Assembly: GCA_963745675.1 (NCBI GenBank)
Contig: CAVUYM010000009.1
Coordinates: 62,001 to 126,000 of the forward strand
DNA from: JAUIIK01 sp963745675
Lineage (GTDB): Bacteria; Chloroflexota; Chloroflexia; Thermomicrobiales; CFX8
DNA length: 64,000 nucleotides
Reading direction: 5' to 3'
Positions 57,110-64,000 of the stretch are shown here, one piece after another. A program made the translations under genes and the position numbers. Each line of letters starts with the position of its first letter. Positions within the stretch are counted from its first letter, which is position 1. Below the pieces are notes generated by a model. It made no database searches and was not told where the DNA came from. It worked only from the letters and a program-made list of their open reading frames with translations.

Positions 57110-57940
57110 TCAGTCGACCGGCTTCGTTGCAGCGACGATGAACGCGAAGAGAACGGTGTAGAAGGATCGGGCTTGGATTGCTCCGTCCATGGCCTCCCAG
57201 TAAGTAGTTGCCTGTTCGGGAGTGAACGTTCCAGATCTGACAGCACTATCGATTTGTGTCTTGGTAATCAGGTAGATCGGGCTTGAGGTGTCCATGATCG
57301 GATGCTCGACGATTTGAGGCCGCACGACAATGTCAGCAAGCCCGGCCTCGTAGCACCAGGCCGGGAGCAACCGGCCAACCGCGGGTGACGGCATTTGGCG
57401 CGGTACCTGGCTAAGCAACAATTCATTGAGTTCCGGCTCGAATCCACCCCGGATTCCCGAAGCAGTGTCATATGTCGATAGGGATATGCGACCGCCAGGT
57501 TTTGTGACACGCAAGATCTCTTCAAACGCGCGATGTGGATGTTCGAGCCAGATGAATAATCGTTCGGACCAGACACGATCGAACATCGCGTCCTCAAATT
57601 CCAGCTCCAGCGCATCGCCGACGCGAAAGACAACATTATCCCCGGCGGCGTGAGATCTCCGCGCAGCTTCTTCGACCATAACGCTGCTGCTATCAATTCC
57701 GTAGGCTTGACCGGACTGGCCAGCAAGACCTGCAAGCCGGCGCGTATCGTCCCGAGTACCTGATCCGACGTCGAGAACCCGGTCACCGGGCTGAACATCC
57801 AGCAAATGCCGCATCTCATCCTTGATCCTGATGTTGCTGGGATACCGGTTCTGCGCGTCGAGCGCGCCAATGAGCCTGGCCTGGTCCTGAACCTGCGCTT
57901 CATCAATCTGGTCATAACGCCCCAGTCGCTGGTTGGACAT
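57110..57940 (-). CDS. class I SAM-dependent methyltransferase
   Basis: 276 residues, intact. Motif I is RVLDVGSGTRDDTRRLA, post-I YGIDSSSVMVEEAARR, then VGDALELEFEDAMFDRVWSE and motif III LRVTKPGGRISLSTYD. ATG 57940 has GAGG six bases upstream and is preferred over GTG 57955. Convergent with the epimerase gene, 7 bases apart. Substrate unknown. Confidence 0.85.
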   Translation of the reverse strand: MSNQRLGRYDQIDEAQVQDQARLIGALDAQNRYPSNIRIKDEMRHLLDVQPGDRVLDVGSGTRDDTRRLAGLAGQSGQAYGIDSSSVMVEEAARRSHAAGDNVVFRVGDALELEFEDAMFDRVWSERLFIWLEHPHRAFEEILRVTKPGGRISLSTYDTASGIRGGFEPELNELLLSQVPRQMPSPAVGRLLPAWCYEAGLADIVVRPQIVEHPIMDTSSPIYLITKTQIDSAVRSGTFTPEQATTYWEAMDGAIQARSFYTVLFAFIVAATKPVD

Positions 57941-58126
57941 ACATGGCCTCTTCACGATGAGTGGCGATGATTTACTAGATGTGGAATCAGTCTAGCACCC
58001 ATCGAGGTGCGGCACAATATGTGCTTCTTCCCGGTGTGCGGTTCGGTTGATAGCGAGGGGCGTCCGTAGGCGTATTTTCATCTATACTCAGTGCACATCG
58101 TCCGCCAAAGCTGAAGAGGTCACGCC

Positions 58127-58640
58127 ATGCTCGAAACACAGCCAAAGACTCAGGCACCCGTCCATCCCCAGGTTCGCCCTGGCCATATTCACCTGAAGGT
58201 GAGCGATCTTGAACGTTCGATGGCCTTCTATCGCGAGGTGCTCGGCTTCGAACTTGTTCAGAACTCGCGGGGCCGGGTGGCCTTCATGTCTGCAGGCGGC
58301 TATCACCATCACATCGCCTTGAATACATGGGAGAGCCTGGGTGGGCCGCCACCGGCGGAAGGACATGCGGGAATCCTCCACATCGCCTTCACCTATCCAA
58401 GCCGCAAAGATCTCGCCATCGCCTACAAGCGGCTGCTCGATCATGGCGTCGAGGTTTCGGTCGTTGCTGGACCACGGCGTCACCGAGGCGATCTATTTCA
58501 ACGATCCCGACGGCATCGGCATCGAGATTTCCTGGGACTGCCCCGAGGAGCGCTGGGACTACCTTGATGACGGTACGCTCAATGTCGCCCTCTCAATCCC
58601 ATTCGATGGCAAGAGCTTGCTGGCAGAGTTGGAAGACTGA
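58127..58640 (+). CDS. VOC-family (glyoxalase/extradiol dioxygenase-like) protein, one frameshift
   Basis: Two beta-alpha-beta-beta-beta units. First metal ligand His in RPGHIHLKVSDLERSMAFYR; the second unit starts HAGILHIAFTYPSRKDLAIA; the terminal Glu ligand is in GIGIEISWDC. Similar to catechol-2,3-dioxygenase-like VOC proteins of about 170 residues. Frame breaks near 58465 (DHGVEVS to SLLDHGVTEAIYFNDPDG), with a short repeated LLDHGV at the join that might reflect a small duplication. Substrate unknown. Confidence 0.83.
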
Positions 58641-58669
58641 ATTGGTCATGAGCAACGCGTTCGAGTGCT

Positions 58670-59543
58670 ATGGCCCTCAGTCAGATGACCCGAGAGGTCT
58701 GGGCGTGGGCTGAATCCAACATCCCGTTTGACAATCTGACTTCTGCCGCGCGTGAGCTACGTTCGGAGCTGCGCACACGGATTCGTGGTCTGTCTCCGCG
58801 TTCCAATGAACTCTTGTACGCATCCTATTCCGGTCCAAAGCACCGATCATCCGATGTCGAGAATATCTTGCTCTACAACATCGACTCTAGTGGAAGTTGC
58901 TTCCGACGCGTGGCGGCCAATGGTGTGCGATTCGAATTGGCAGCAGCCGATCGTCGCTCGGCGCATTCCGGCCGAGCTTGGGGAGCAACATATCAGTATG
59001 CTACTGCTCCTCTCAATGAGAACTTCCGATGTTGGACGATAGGAAGCGTATTGGCATCGTTCAATGACATCGACCTGGGTTCCTACTCCAGCCAAACCCG
59101 TCTAGCGCAAACATGGTTGGCACTGAGAAGAACACGTGATCTCAAAACGAGTGAGCCACGGCACCATGAAACTGAATTTGGTGTACGTCTGCTCCTAAGT
59201 GGCCCAAGAGTTGAGTTCGCTGCTCCCGAACTAGTGAAGTCGGCGATCGATGGAGTCGTTGCAGCATTTCAGGCCCATGGCGACCGCTCCTCGGTCCACG
59301 AGATCGCTCGGCGCATTTCACAAACTGTAGAAGCATCTGCACAAGAAGTTTCTGAGCGACTTCGTCGACGATAGCCGAGCAGTCCTGGGAGTCGTCAATC
59401 GTCTCGTATATTTACGCGGCAGTGGCGTTCAATGGAATCCCGCCGATCATCGCTTAGTTGCGGGTGAAGTTCGTACGCGAGTTGCGCCAATCGCAGCATG
59501 GACACTGAGCGGCGAGGTTGTTGAACTGTCGGCCAAAGACTGA
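58670..59543 (+). CDS. hypothetical protein of atypical composition (one frameshift)
   Basis: The main frame (234 codons to 59374) contains REVWAWAESNIPFDNLTSAA, LYASYSGPKHRSSDVENILL, and FGVRLLLSGPRVEFAAPELV with a helical region AIDGVVAAFQAHGDRSSVHE. The sequence then continues in another frame without a stop to TGA 59543 (DDSRAVLGVVNRLVYLRGSG, ending SGEVVELSAKD), suggesting one protein of about 290 residues with a shift near 59355. I recognise no family. Codon use is visibly less GC-rich than in the neighbours, a sign of possible horizontal acquisition. No ribosome-binding site stands out at 58670. Confidence 0.5.
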
Positions 59544-59553
59544 TCGTAAGGGA

Positions 59554-60276
59554 TCACACATCCAGGGCCAAGAGGAAATCTGCCGGTTGAGCCAGCCGCA
59601 TGAACGGTGGATCGTTTGGGGCGGTGTATTGCCGCCAGTCGTCGCCGGGGAAGCCGTTTGGGCGCCGACCCTCGGGCCAACGGTCAAGGAACCAGGTACT
59701 CCAGTAGGCCGTCAATCCAGCCTCGCTTGCGCTTTGTAGTTCGTTTCCTCCTCCGTCACCCACGAAAATAGCGTCGGCCGGCGTGATTTCCAACCGCTCA
59801 CAGGCGAGTTCGAAGATACGCCGATCCCGTTTGAGCAGCCGGACTTGATGCGAGGCGACAACGTCGTCGAAGTGGGGCGCTAGCGCGGAGTCAGGCCAGG
59901 GTAGCGTGTCGAGGTCACCGGCGTTCGTAATTACTCCCAGCCTGTAACCCGCCGTTTTCAGCGCGGTGAGCATGTCGATGATTTCCGGTTCAATGGCCGC
60001 GTAGGCCCGGTGGAGCATCTGCTCGAACTCGGCGGTGAGTTGGGCGATGACAGCGGCATCGGCGCGTGTTCCGGCAGCAACGCACAGCGCGGCGAGCGCT
60101 TCGGCATACGTCGGAATCTCACCGGCCTGCCAGGCCAGGTCGAATTCCGGCCAGTTGGCACGATAGTGCTCTTCCGCAATGCCCAACCGCGTGGCGACTG
60201 TCCGCGGCGGCGGCGACCAGTCGGGCTCAAAGACGGTAATCAGCGTTTCGAAGAGATCGAAGAAGATCGTCCGCAC
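59554..60276 (-). CDS. HAD-superfamily hydrolase
   Basis: 240 residues, intact. Motif I FFDLFETLITV: the nucleophile Asp is present but the second acidic residue of DxD is Phe, as in the D-x-F-x-T branch of the HAD family. Motif II LGVITNAGD, motif III Lys in LLKRDRRIFEL, motif IV DAIFVGDGGGNELQSASEAG. The cap is subfamily IA. It begins 14 bases after the proline iminopeptidase stop, so the two are probably co-transcribed. Confidence 0.85.
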   Translation of the reverse strand: MRTIFFDLFETLITVFEPDWSPPPRTVATRLGIAEEHYRANWPEFDLAWQAGEIPTYAEALAALCVAAGTRADAAVIAQLTAEFEQMLHRAYAAIEPEIIDMLTALKTAGYRLGVITNAGDLDTLPWPDSALAPHFDDVVASHQVRLLKRDRRIFELACERLEITPADAIFVGDGGGNELQSASEAGLTAYWSTWFLDRWPEGRRPNGFPGDDWRQYTAPNDPPFMRLAQPADFLLALDV

Positions 60277-60289
60277 GGTACCTTTGTTC

Positions 60290-61249
60290 CTACAACTCGG
60301 CGAAACGGTTCAAGCGCTGCCGACGAATCGTAGAAACTGTCGCCGCCGCCGTGTCCGGCGTCGTCAAGGATGTGGAGTTCGCTGCGTGGTCCAGCCCTTG
60401 TGCAGCTGCCAGGCCGTCACGAGCGGGCCGCTGACATCATAGCGACCGTGGATGAGTACTCCAGGGATACCGTTCGAGTGTCGAGACATCGCGAATGAGT
60501 TGGTCTTCTTCCAGGAAGGCGTGATTGCTCCAGTAGTGCGTCACGAGTCGCGCAAAGCGCAGGCGGAATTCTGGATCTTCGTAGCGCAGGCTCGGACCGG
60601 CCCCGGGTGTCAGAGAGACATGCGCGTCTTCCCACGTGCACCACTCGATTGCAGCCTGTTCACAGACGGCCGGGTCGGGATCGTTGAGCATCCGGGCATA
60701 CGCATCGACCGGACGCAGGTGGCGTAGCTCCTCCGGAATCGCCTCAACAAAACGATCCCATTCTTGCGGGAAGATGCGTCTGACATCCTGGGTGATCCAC
60801 TCGACTTCGCTACGTGAGGTCGTCGTCACGAAGCCGAGCAGCAGCGACTTCACTCGTTCGACGTGCGTTTCGGCATAGGCCAGCGCCAGTGTCGTGCCCC
60901 ATGAGAGACCCAGGATCGTCGTCCAGCTGTCGATGCCGAGATGCTGGCGCAGCAGTTCGATGTCGGCGATGAGGTGGTGCGTGGTGTTGAGGCTCAGATC
61001 GGTATCCGGCTCGCTGGCAAGAGGGCGGCTACGTCCTGATCCGCGTTGATCGATCAGGACTGCCCGGTAGATCTCCGGGTCGAAGAATCTCCGCTGCCCC
61101 GGCGATGAACCTGAACCCGGTCCACCGTGGAGGTAGAGGGCTGGCTTGCCATCAGGATTGCCGCAGCATTCCCAATACATTTCGTGCCCATCGCCTACAT
61201 CGAGCATGCCGCTATCGTATGGCTCGATTGGCGCAAACTGTCCCGTCAC
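60290..61249 (-). CDS. pip: proline iminopeptidase-like alpha/beta hydrolase (two frameshifts)
   Basis: Releases N-terminal proline from peptides (peptidase S33). Signature LYLHGGPGSGSSPGQRRFFD and RAVLIDQRGSGRSRPLASEP with TDLSLNTTHHLIADIELLRQ; nucleophile Ser in ILGLSWGTTLALAYAE; Asp in LIHGRYDVSGPLVTAW; His in LDDAGHGG. The last ~60 residues need frame changes near 60460 and 60365 and probably one more close to the end (RRQRLNRFAEL in a third frame, stop at 60290). The SD AAGGAGG six bases before GTG 61249 is one of the strongest in the window. About 318 residues, as expected. Confidence 0.88.
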
Positions 61250-61590
61250 TCGTGACCTCCTTAAGCATCAGATCCGGATCAGCGAGCACGGTGCTAGCTC
61301 AGCCGTTGGCGTGCAGGCGTTCGTCCGATTGCGATCTTACTTTTTCAGGCTTGTTCCTGGACAGGGATCGAAGCGGTCGATGGTTTCTGCTGCCAACAAT
61401 ACAACGCCAGTGGCGGTCTACTAGGGATTCGGAATCTCCACCGATGTCGAGCAACTGACAGCGAATCGGCCTGGGCCAGGCCGGCAGGTGAGCCGGCTGA
61501 ATTTGATGGAGACTCGTCCTTAATGTAGGTTTTTATCAGTGCGGAACCCCCTTCCGCCGCTTGAGCCGATGTATCAATTGTGAGTATCTG
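61250..61590. other. intergenic region without recognisable gene
   Basis: About 340 bases between the proline iminopeptidase start and the CPBP gene. I see no conserved protein in any frame, no palindromic element of families 1 or 2 and no RNA gene. It should hold the divergent promoters. Confidence 0.5.
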
Positions 61591-61636
61591 ATGAACCCAT
61601 GGCCCTGGATCGACATTTCTTCGTCCTATCTCCTCT

Positions 61637-62401
61637 ATGTTCCTGATAGCGCTCCCATCATCCGTTCTGATTGCCAAAGTAGCGGGCAATGTGAAGGATA
61701 TGGCTGTTCGCAACTCCCCTCGAGTTCTCGTCTTAGGGACCGCTGCGAATCTATTCATCATGCTCGGCGTTCTTGTGCTCGTACTACTGAAAGACCAATC
61801 GATCGGGACGCTCCAATTTGCGTTTCATGCTGATGATGCCTTAGTTTCATTCATCAGCATTATCCTGACGTTCTTGCTGGCGATAGGGTTCATACTATTG
61901 CTGGCGCACCGGCAATATATTGACACGATGGAGATTAGCCGACCGGCGGCATCCTGGCGTGACGCCACCGGTCTTGCTCTCGGACTCGGTCTATTGCTCG
62001 TTGTAGCGTTGCAGGAAGAGGTTCTGAATCGTGGCTATGTCACGCTAAACCTGCTATCCCGTAGCGCCCTGACGATCATCCTGACCTCTACGATCCTGTT
62101 TGTGCTGATTCATTTCCTGACCAACCACGCGAGTCCTTATCAGGTCGTTAGCTGGGTTGTGGGCGGTCTCGTTCTGGTACTTGCCTACCTGCTCAGCGGG
62201 TCGCTCTGGGTGCCGATCATCATTCACTACGCGATGGACAGCGCGAACCTCCTGGTGTTCAACATCACCGGACAGTTCTCGGTTTTCAAGACCTCGCCTG
62301 CCCTGAATGATCGGCAACGAGCCGTCTTTCGCGTAGCGTACAGTGCCAGTATCATGACCATCCTTTTATCGGTCTACGGCTTGCACTTCACCCTCCCATA
62401 A
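61637..62401 (+). CDS. CPBP-family intramembrane metalloprotease
   Basis: 254 residues and about seven membrane helices. The CPBP (Abi) motifs are visible: QEEVLNRGYVTLNLL (EE-x3-R), LFVLIHFLTNH (conserved His) and SLWVPIIIHYAMDSANLLVF. Bacterial CPBP proteins act as membrane proteases, some in immunity to bacteriocins. ATG 61637 lacks a ribosome-binding site; an ATG at 61591 in another frame (MNPWPWIDISSSYLLY) may be the true start followed by a frameshift. Somewhat lower GC content than its neighbours. Confidence 0.82.
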   Translation: MFLIALPSSVLIAKVAGNVKDMAVRNSPRVLVLGTAANLFIMLGVLVLVLLKDQSIGTLQFAFHADDALVSFISIILTFLLAIGFILLLAHRQYIDTMEISRPAASWRDATGLALGLGLLLVVALQEEVLNRGYVTLNLLSRSALTIILTSTILFVLIHFLTNHASPYQVVSWVVGGLVLVLAYLLSGSLWVPIIIHYAMDSANLLVFNITGQFSVFKTSPALNDRQRAVFRVAYSASIMTILLSVYGLHFTLP

Positions 62402-62462
62402 GGTCACGCCCGGAAGTCGCTCCAGACTCAATGCGGTAGAGGAGGAAGCTCGCCGCATTAGC

Positions 62463-63179
62463 TCACATATCCGCGTTTCGAGCGGTCATCGTCTGCCGCC
62501 ACATACCCGTTGCGATCCACAGGCAGCCAACCGCTATCAAGAGCCCGTGAGCCACCCGGATGGGTTGCGTACCAAAGAATTGTGGGATAAAGAGGCCAAA
62601 GCCGAGCGCTAACGGAATGCCGCTCCATTTCGCCAGAACATCTGACTTCCAGATGACCGTCGCCACCATAACCGCTCCGATGGCAAGCAGGAGGAGCCCT
62701 ACCAGGAAGATAACGAGCCCTGCTCCGGAGCGAACAACGTCGGCCTGATCGAGCAGTTGGTCATTCTGCCGGTTGAGGGCTTCCTGGCCGATCGCGTGCA
62801 AACCGAAAGCCTCACCTCCGTAGAAGGGCAATGTTAATCCGATCCCAACCCAGCTCACGATTAGCGTCCAGAACGCTCTGCGCTCGACGGCGCTGTTTCG
62901 GAGTGCCTCGTGAAGGCCGAGTAGACCTACCGCTAGCAGCGTGAAACCCGCCATGGCCAGCGTGTGCGCGAGAATCCAGCTATTGGACGCAAATGCCGCG
63001 GCTCCCTGCAATGAAGTTTCGTCGGAAAATGGTCGGATGGCCGGGTACAGGACGAACAAAATACCGGATATCGCGAGCGCTCCAGCGCCTAGCCGCACGC
63101 GTTCCACCCGATCCACGCGGGTAAAGCTTCGTTCCTGACGATCGGCCTGTATCAGCTGGCTGGTTGCCGCCGAATGCAT
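62463..63179 (-). CDS. hypothetical multi-pass membrane protein
   Basis: About 238 residues with six predicted helices: LGAGALAISGILFVLYPAIR, ILAHTLAMAGFTLLAVGLLG, FWTLIVSWVGIGLTLPFYGG, GLVIFLVGLLLLAIGAVMVA, GIPLALGFGLFIPQFFG and GLLIAVGCLWIATGMW. No catalytic motif or recognised family; resembles DUF4386-type uncharacterised membrane proteins only in outline. AAGGA six bases before ATG 63179 decides the start over 63194. Convergent with the CPBP gene. Confidence 0.65.
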   Translation of the reverse strand: MHSAATSQLIQADRQERSFTRVDRVERVRLGAGALAISGILFVLYPAIRPFSDETSLQGAAAFASNSWILAHTLAMAGFTLLAVGLLGLHEALRNSAVERRAFWTLIVSWVGIGLTLPFYGGEAFGLHAIGQEALNRQNDQLLDQADVVRSGAGLVIFLVGLLLLAIGAVMVATVIWKSDVLAKWSGIPLALGFGLFIPQFFGTQPIRVAHGLLIAVGCLWIATGMWRQTMTARNADM

Positions 63180-63194
63180 CGTCGTTCCTTTCAT

Positions 63195-63545
63195 GTGAAA
63201 ATGATGATTCGTGATGCTCTCTTCTCACATGTTCGGTCACGGCGGTCGCCGGACGGAATAGCACTCCACTCCGGCAGATCGACCTCCATCGCGCCTGTAA
63301 CAAAGCAATCTGGCACTCGACATGAAGAGTCGATCTACGGCCCAACGATGGACGGAGGACGGTCGGAGATACGTGTCCTCGTCATTCCGTCGCTGTTGTT
63401 CAGTATCTCTTCAGGTATCGACATCGTGGAAGCGCTGGGGCCCCGTAAGCTCGAGATAGGTTTCGAGTGCACTTGGCCTGCGTGTGTATCGCCCTTGAGG
63501 AAGGGTATATTCAATGGTGTAAGCCATGCTTCAGTTGCCGGAGTC
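63195..63545. other. intergenic region; possible short ORF 63411-63527 (minus)
   Basis: No recognised gene in about 350 bases. The minus strand carries a 38-codon frame from ATG 63527 (MAYTIEYTLPQGRYTRRPSA…) starting 18 bases after the alpha/beta hydrolase stop. It has no convincing ribosome-binding site and no known family, so I do not call it as a gene. Confidence 0.3.
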
Positions 63546-64000
63546 TCAGGCCGCACGGCTCCCATTTGCGCCGGCCAGAAAGCGGACGATCTCCGGACAT
63601 GCGCTGTTCGGGCATTTCAGCATGAGGGTAGTGACCAGCGTTGTCGACCATGAAGGCTGTGCCGTGGATATGTTCGGCGATCCACTCCCCTTCGGCAGTA
63701 GGGTCCTTAAAGTCGGGATCCTTTGTACCCATCATCACCAGTGTTGGGACCGTCACAGTCCCAAGTTCTTCTTCCATATCTCCGGGGCTGTTGACCATAG
63801 CCTTGAGCGCTTGAATGCGTCCGGGCTCCCGCAAATTGGCTTTGAGGCGGCCCCGATAAGTTTCGAAATCTTCCGGTTTCTGGCTCGGGTAGAATTTCGG
63901 GAAATACATCATCCAGAAGGCCGCTCCCCAGGGGCGAGCCAGCAGCAGGTTCATGATCGCTTTCTGTAATCCGTCCCCGGAGTGCGCTCGCACAAATGGG
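63546..64000 (-). CDS. alpha/beta hydrolase, C-terminal part (5' end outside window, one frameshift)
   Basis: The visible part reads FWMMYFPKFYPSQKPEDFET, ALKAMVNSPGDMEEELGTVT, VPTLVMMGTKDPDFKDPTAE with the catalytic-acid loop (Asp), and MVDNAGHYPHAEMPEQ with the catalytic His. After PEQ the frame shifts near 63600 and the family ending CPEIVRFLAGANGSRAA is found in another frame, stopping at 63546. The nucleophile elbow lies beyond the right edge. Substrate unknown; similar to haloalkane/epoxide-hydrolase-like or esterase members. Confidence 0.75.

Noticed and set aside
61637..62401. CPBP gene as part of a defence or bacteriocin system
   Set aside because: No bacteriocin, peptide-export or toxin gene is adjacent; it stands alone between a peptidase and an unrelated membrane protein.
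1..64000. tRNA, rRNA or riboswitch genes
   Set aside because: Scanning for T-loop words and for leader structures before moaC, queF and tdh gave no convincing cloverleaf or riboswitch core.

Overview
The window is GC-rich, densely coded bacterial chromosome. The gene mix fits a free-living aerobe of the Chloroflexota, perhaps near Thermomicrobia/Sphaerobacter: cytochrome bd oxidase, SMC, Lon, NarL-type two-component system, HisKA_3 kinase, DUF4397 surface protein with sortase, SDR-type threonine dehydrogenase, many VOC/SDR/DinB enzymes and G/C-rich interspersed inverted repeats. This placement is inference; there is no rRNA or marker gene to settle it. No tRNA, rRNA, CRISPR array, prophage or transposase was found.

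Layout. 1-6.7 kb: end of a LuxR-type regulator, a hypothetical gene, moaC, a DUF2085 membrane protein, lon and a methyltransferase. 6.8-12.9 kb: cydAB, an isochorismatase-like hydrolase, a phosphotriesterase-family hydrolase and a biotin-dependent carboxylase beta subunit, all with many reading-frame breaks. 12.9-17.3 kb: seven consecutive DinB-superfamily genes on the minus strand, interleaved with G-rich repeats. 17.4-22.9 kb: a Zn/Cd-type P-type ATPase, a CpXC zinc-ribbon protein, a HEAT-like protein, a DMT exporter and queF. 22.9-27.3 kb: an SDR, an orphan substrate-binding protein bracketed by inverted copies of a second repeat family, and an arsR-aquaporin-arsC operon with a palindromic operator. 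27.4-30.2 kb: a DUF4397 surface protein with an MPNTG-like sorting tail followed by its probable sortase, an AhpD-like remnant and a coiled-coil membrane protein. 30.3-40.8 kb: smc, ogt, a sensor kinase/response regulator pair, an MFS transporter, a HAD phosphatase, a ferritin-like protein, a YflT-like protein and a rhodanese-DUF2892 protein. 41-47.3 kb: an ECF sigma factor, a CstB-like persulfide dioxygenase-rhodanese and two SulP transporters, which look like a sulfur-handling region. 47.3-64 kb: a kelch protein, RidA, SDRs, Gfo/Idh/MocA, a Zn-alcohol dehydrogenase, the tdh-kbl threonine pathway, a TIGR01777 epimerase, a methyltransferase, a VOC protein, HAD, proline iminopeptidase, a CPBP protease, a membrane protein and an alpha/beta hydrolase cut by the window end.

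A dominant feature is that about 25 genes are broken by one or more frameshifts while family motifs stay intact on both sides of each break. This is most simply explained by uncorrected insertion/deletion errors in the sequence, so those genes are given here as single spanning entries. Several long genes (P-type ATPase, first SulP, binding protein, kelch protein) are uninterrupted.

The strongest candidates for something undescribed are the seven-gene DinB array with its repeat spacers, the two families of palindromic interspersed elements, and the DUF4397-sortase pair.
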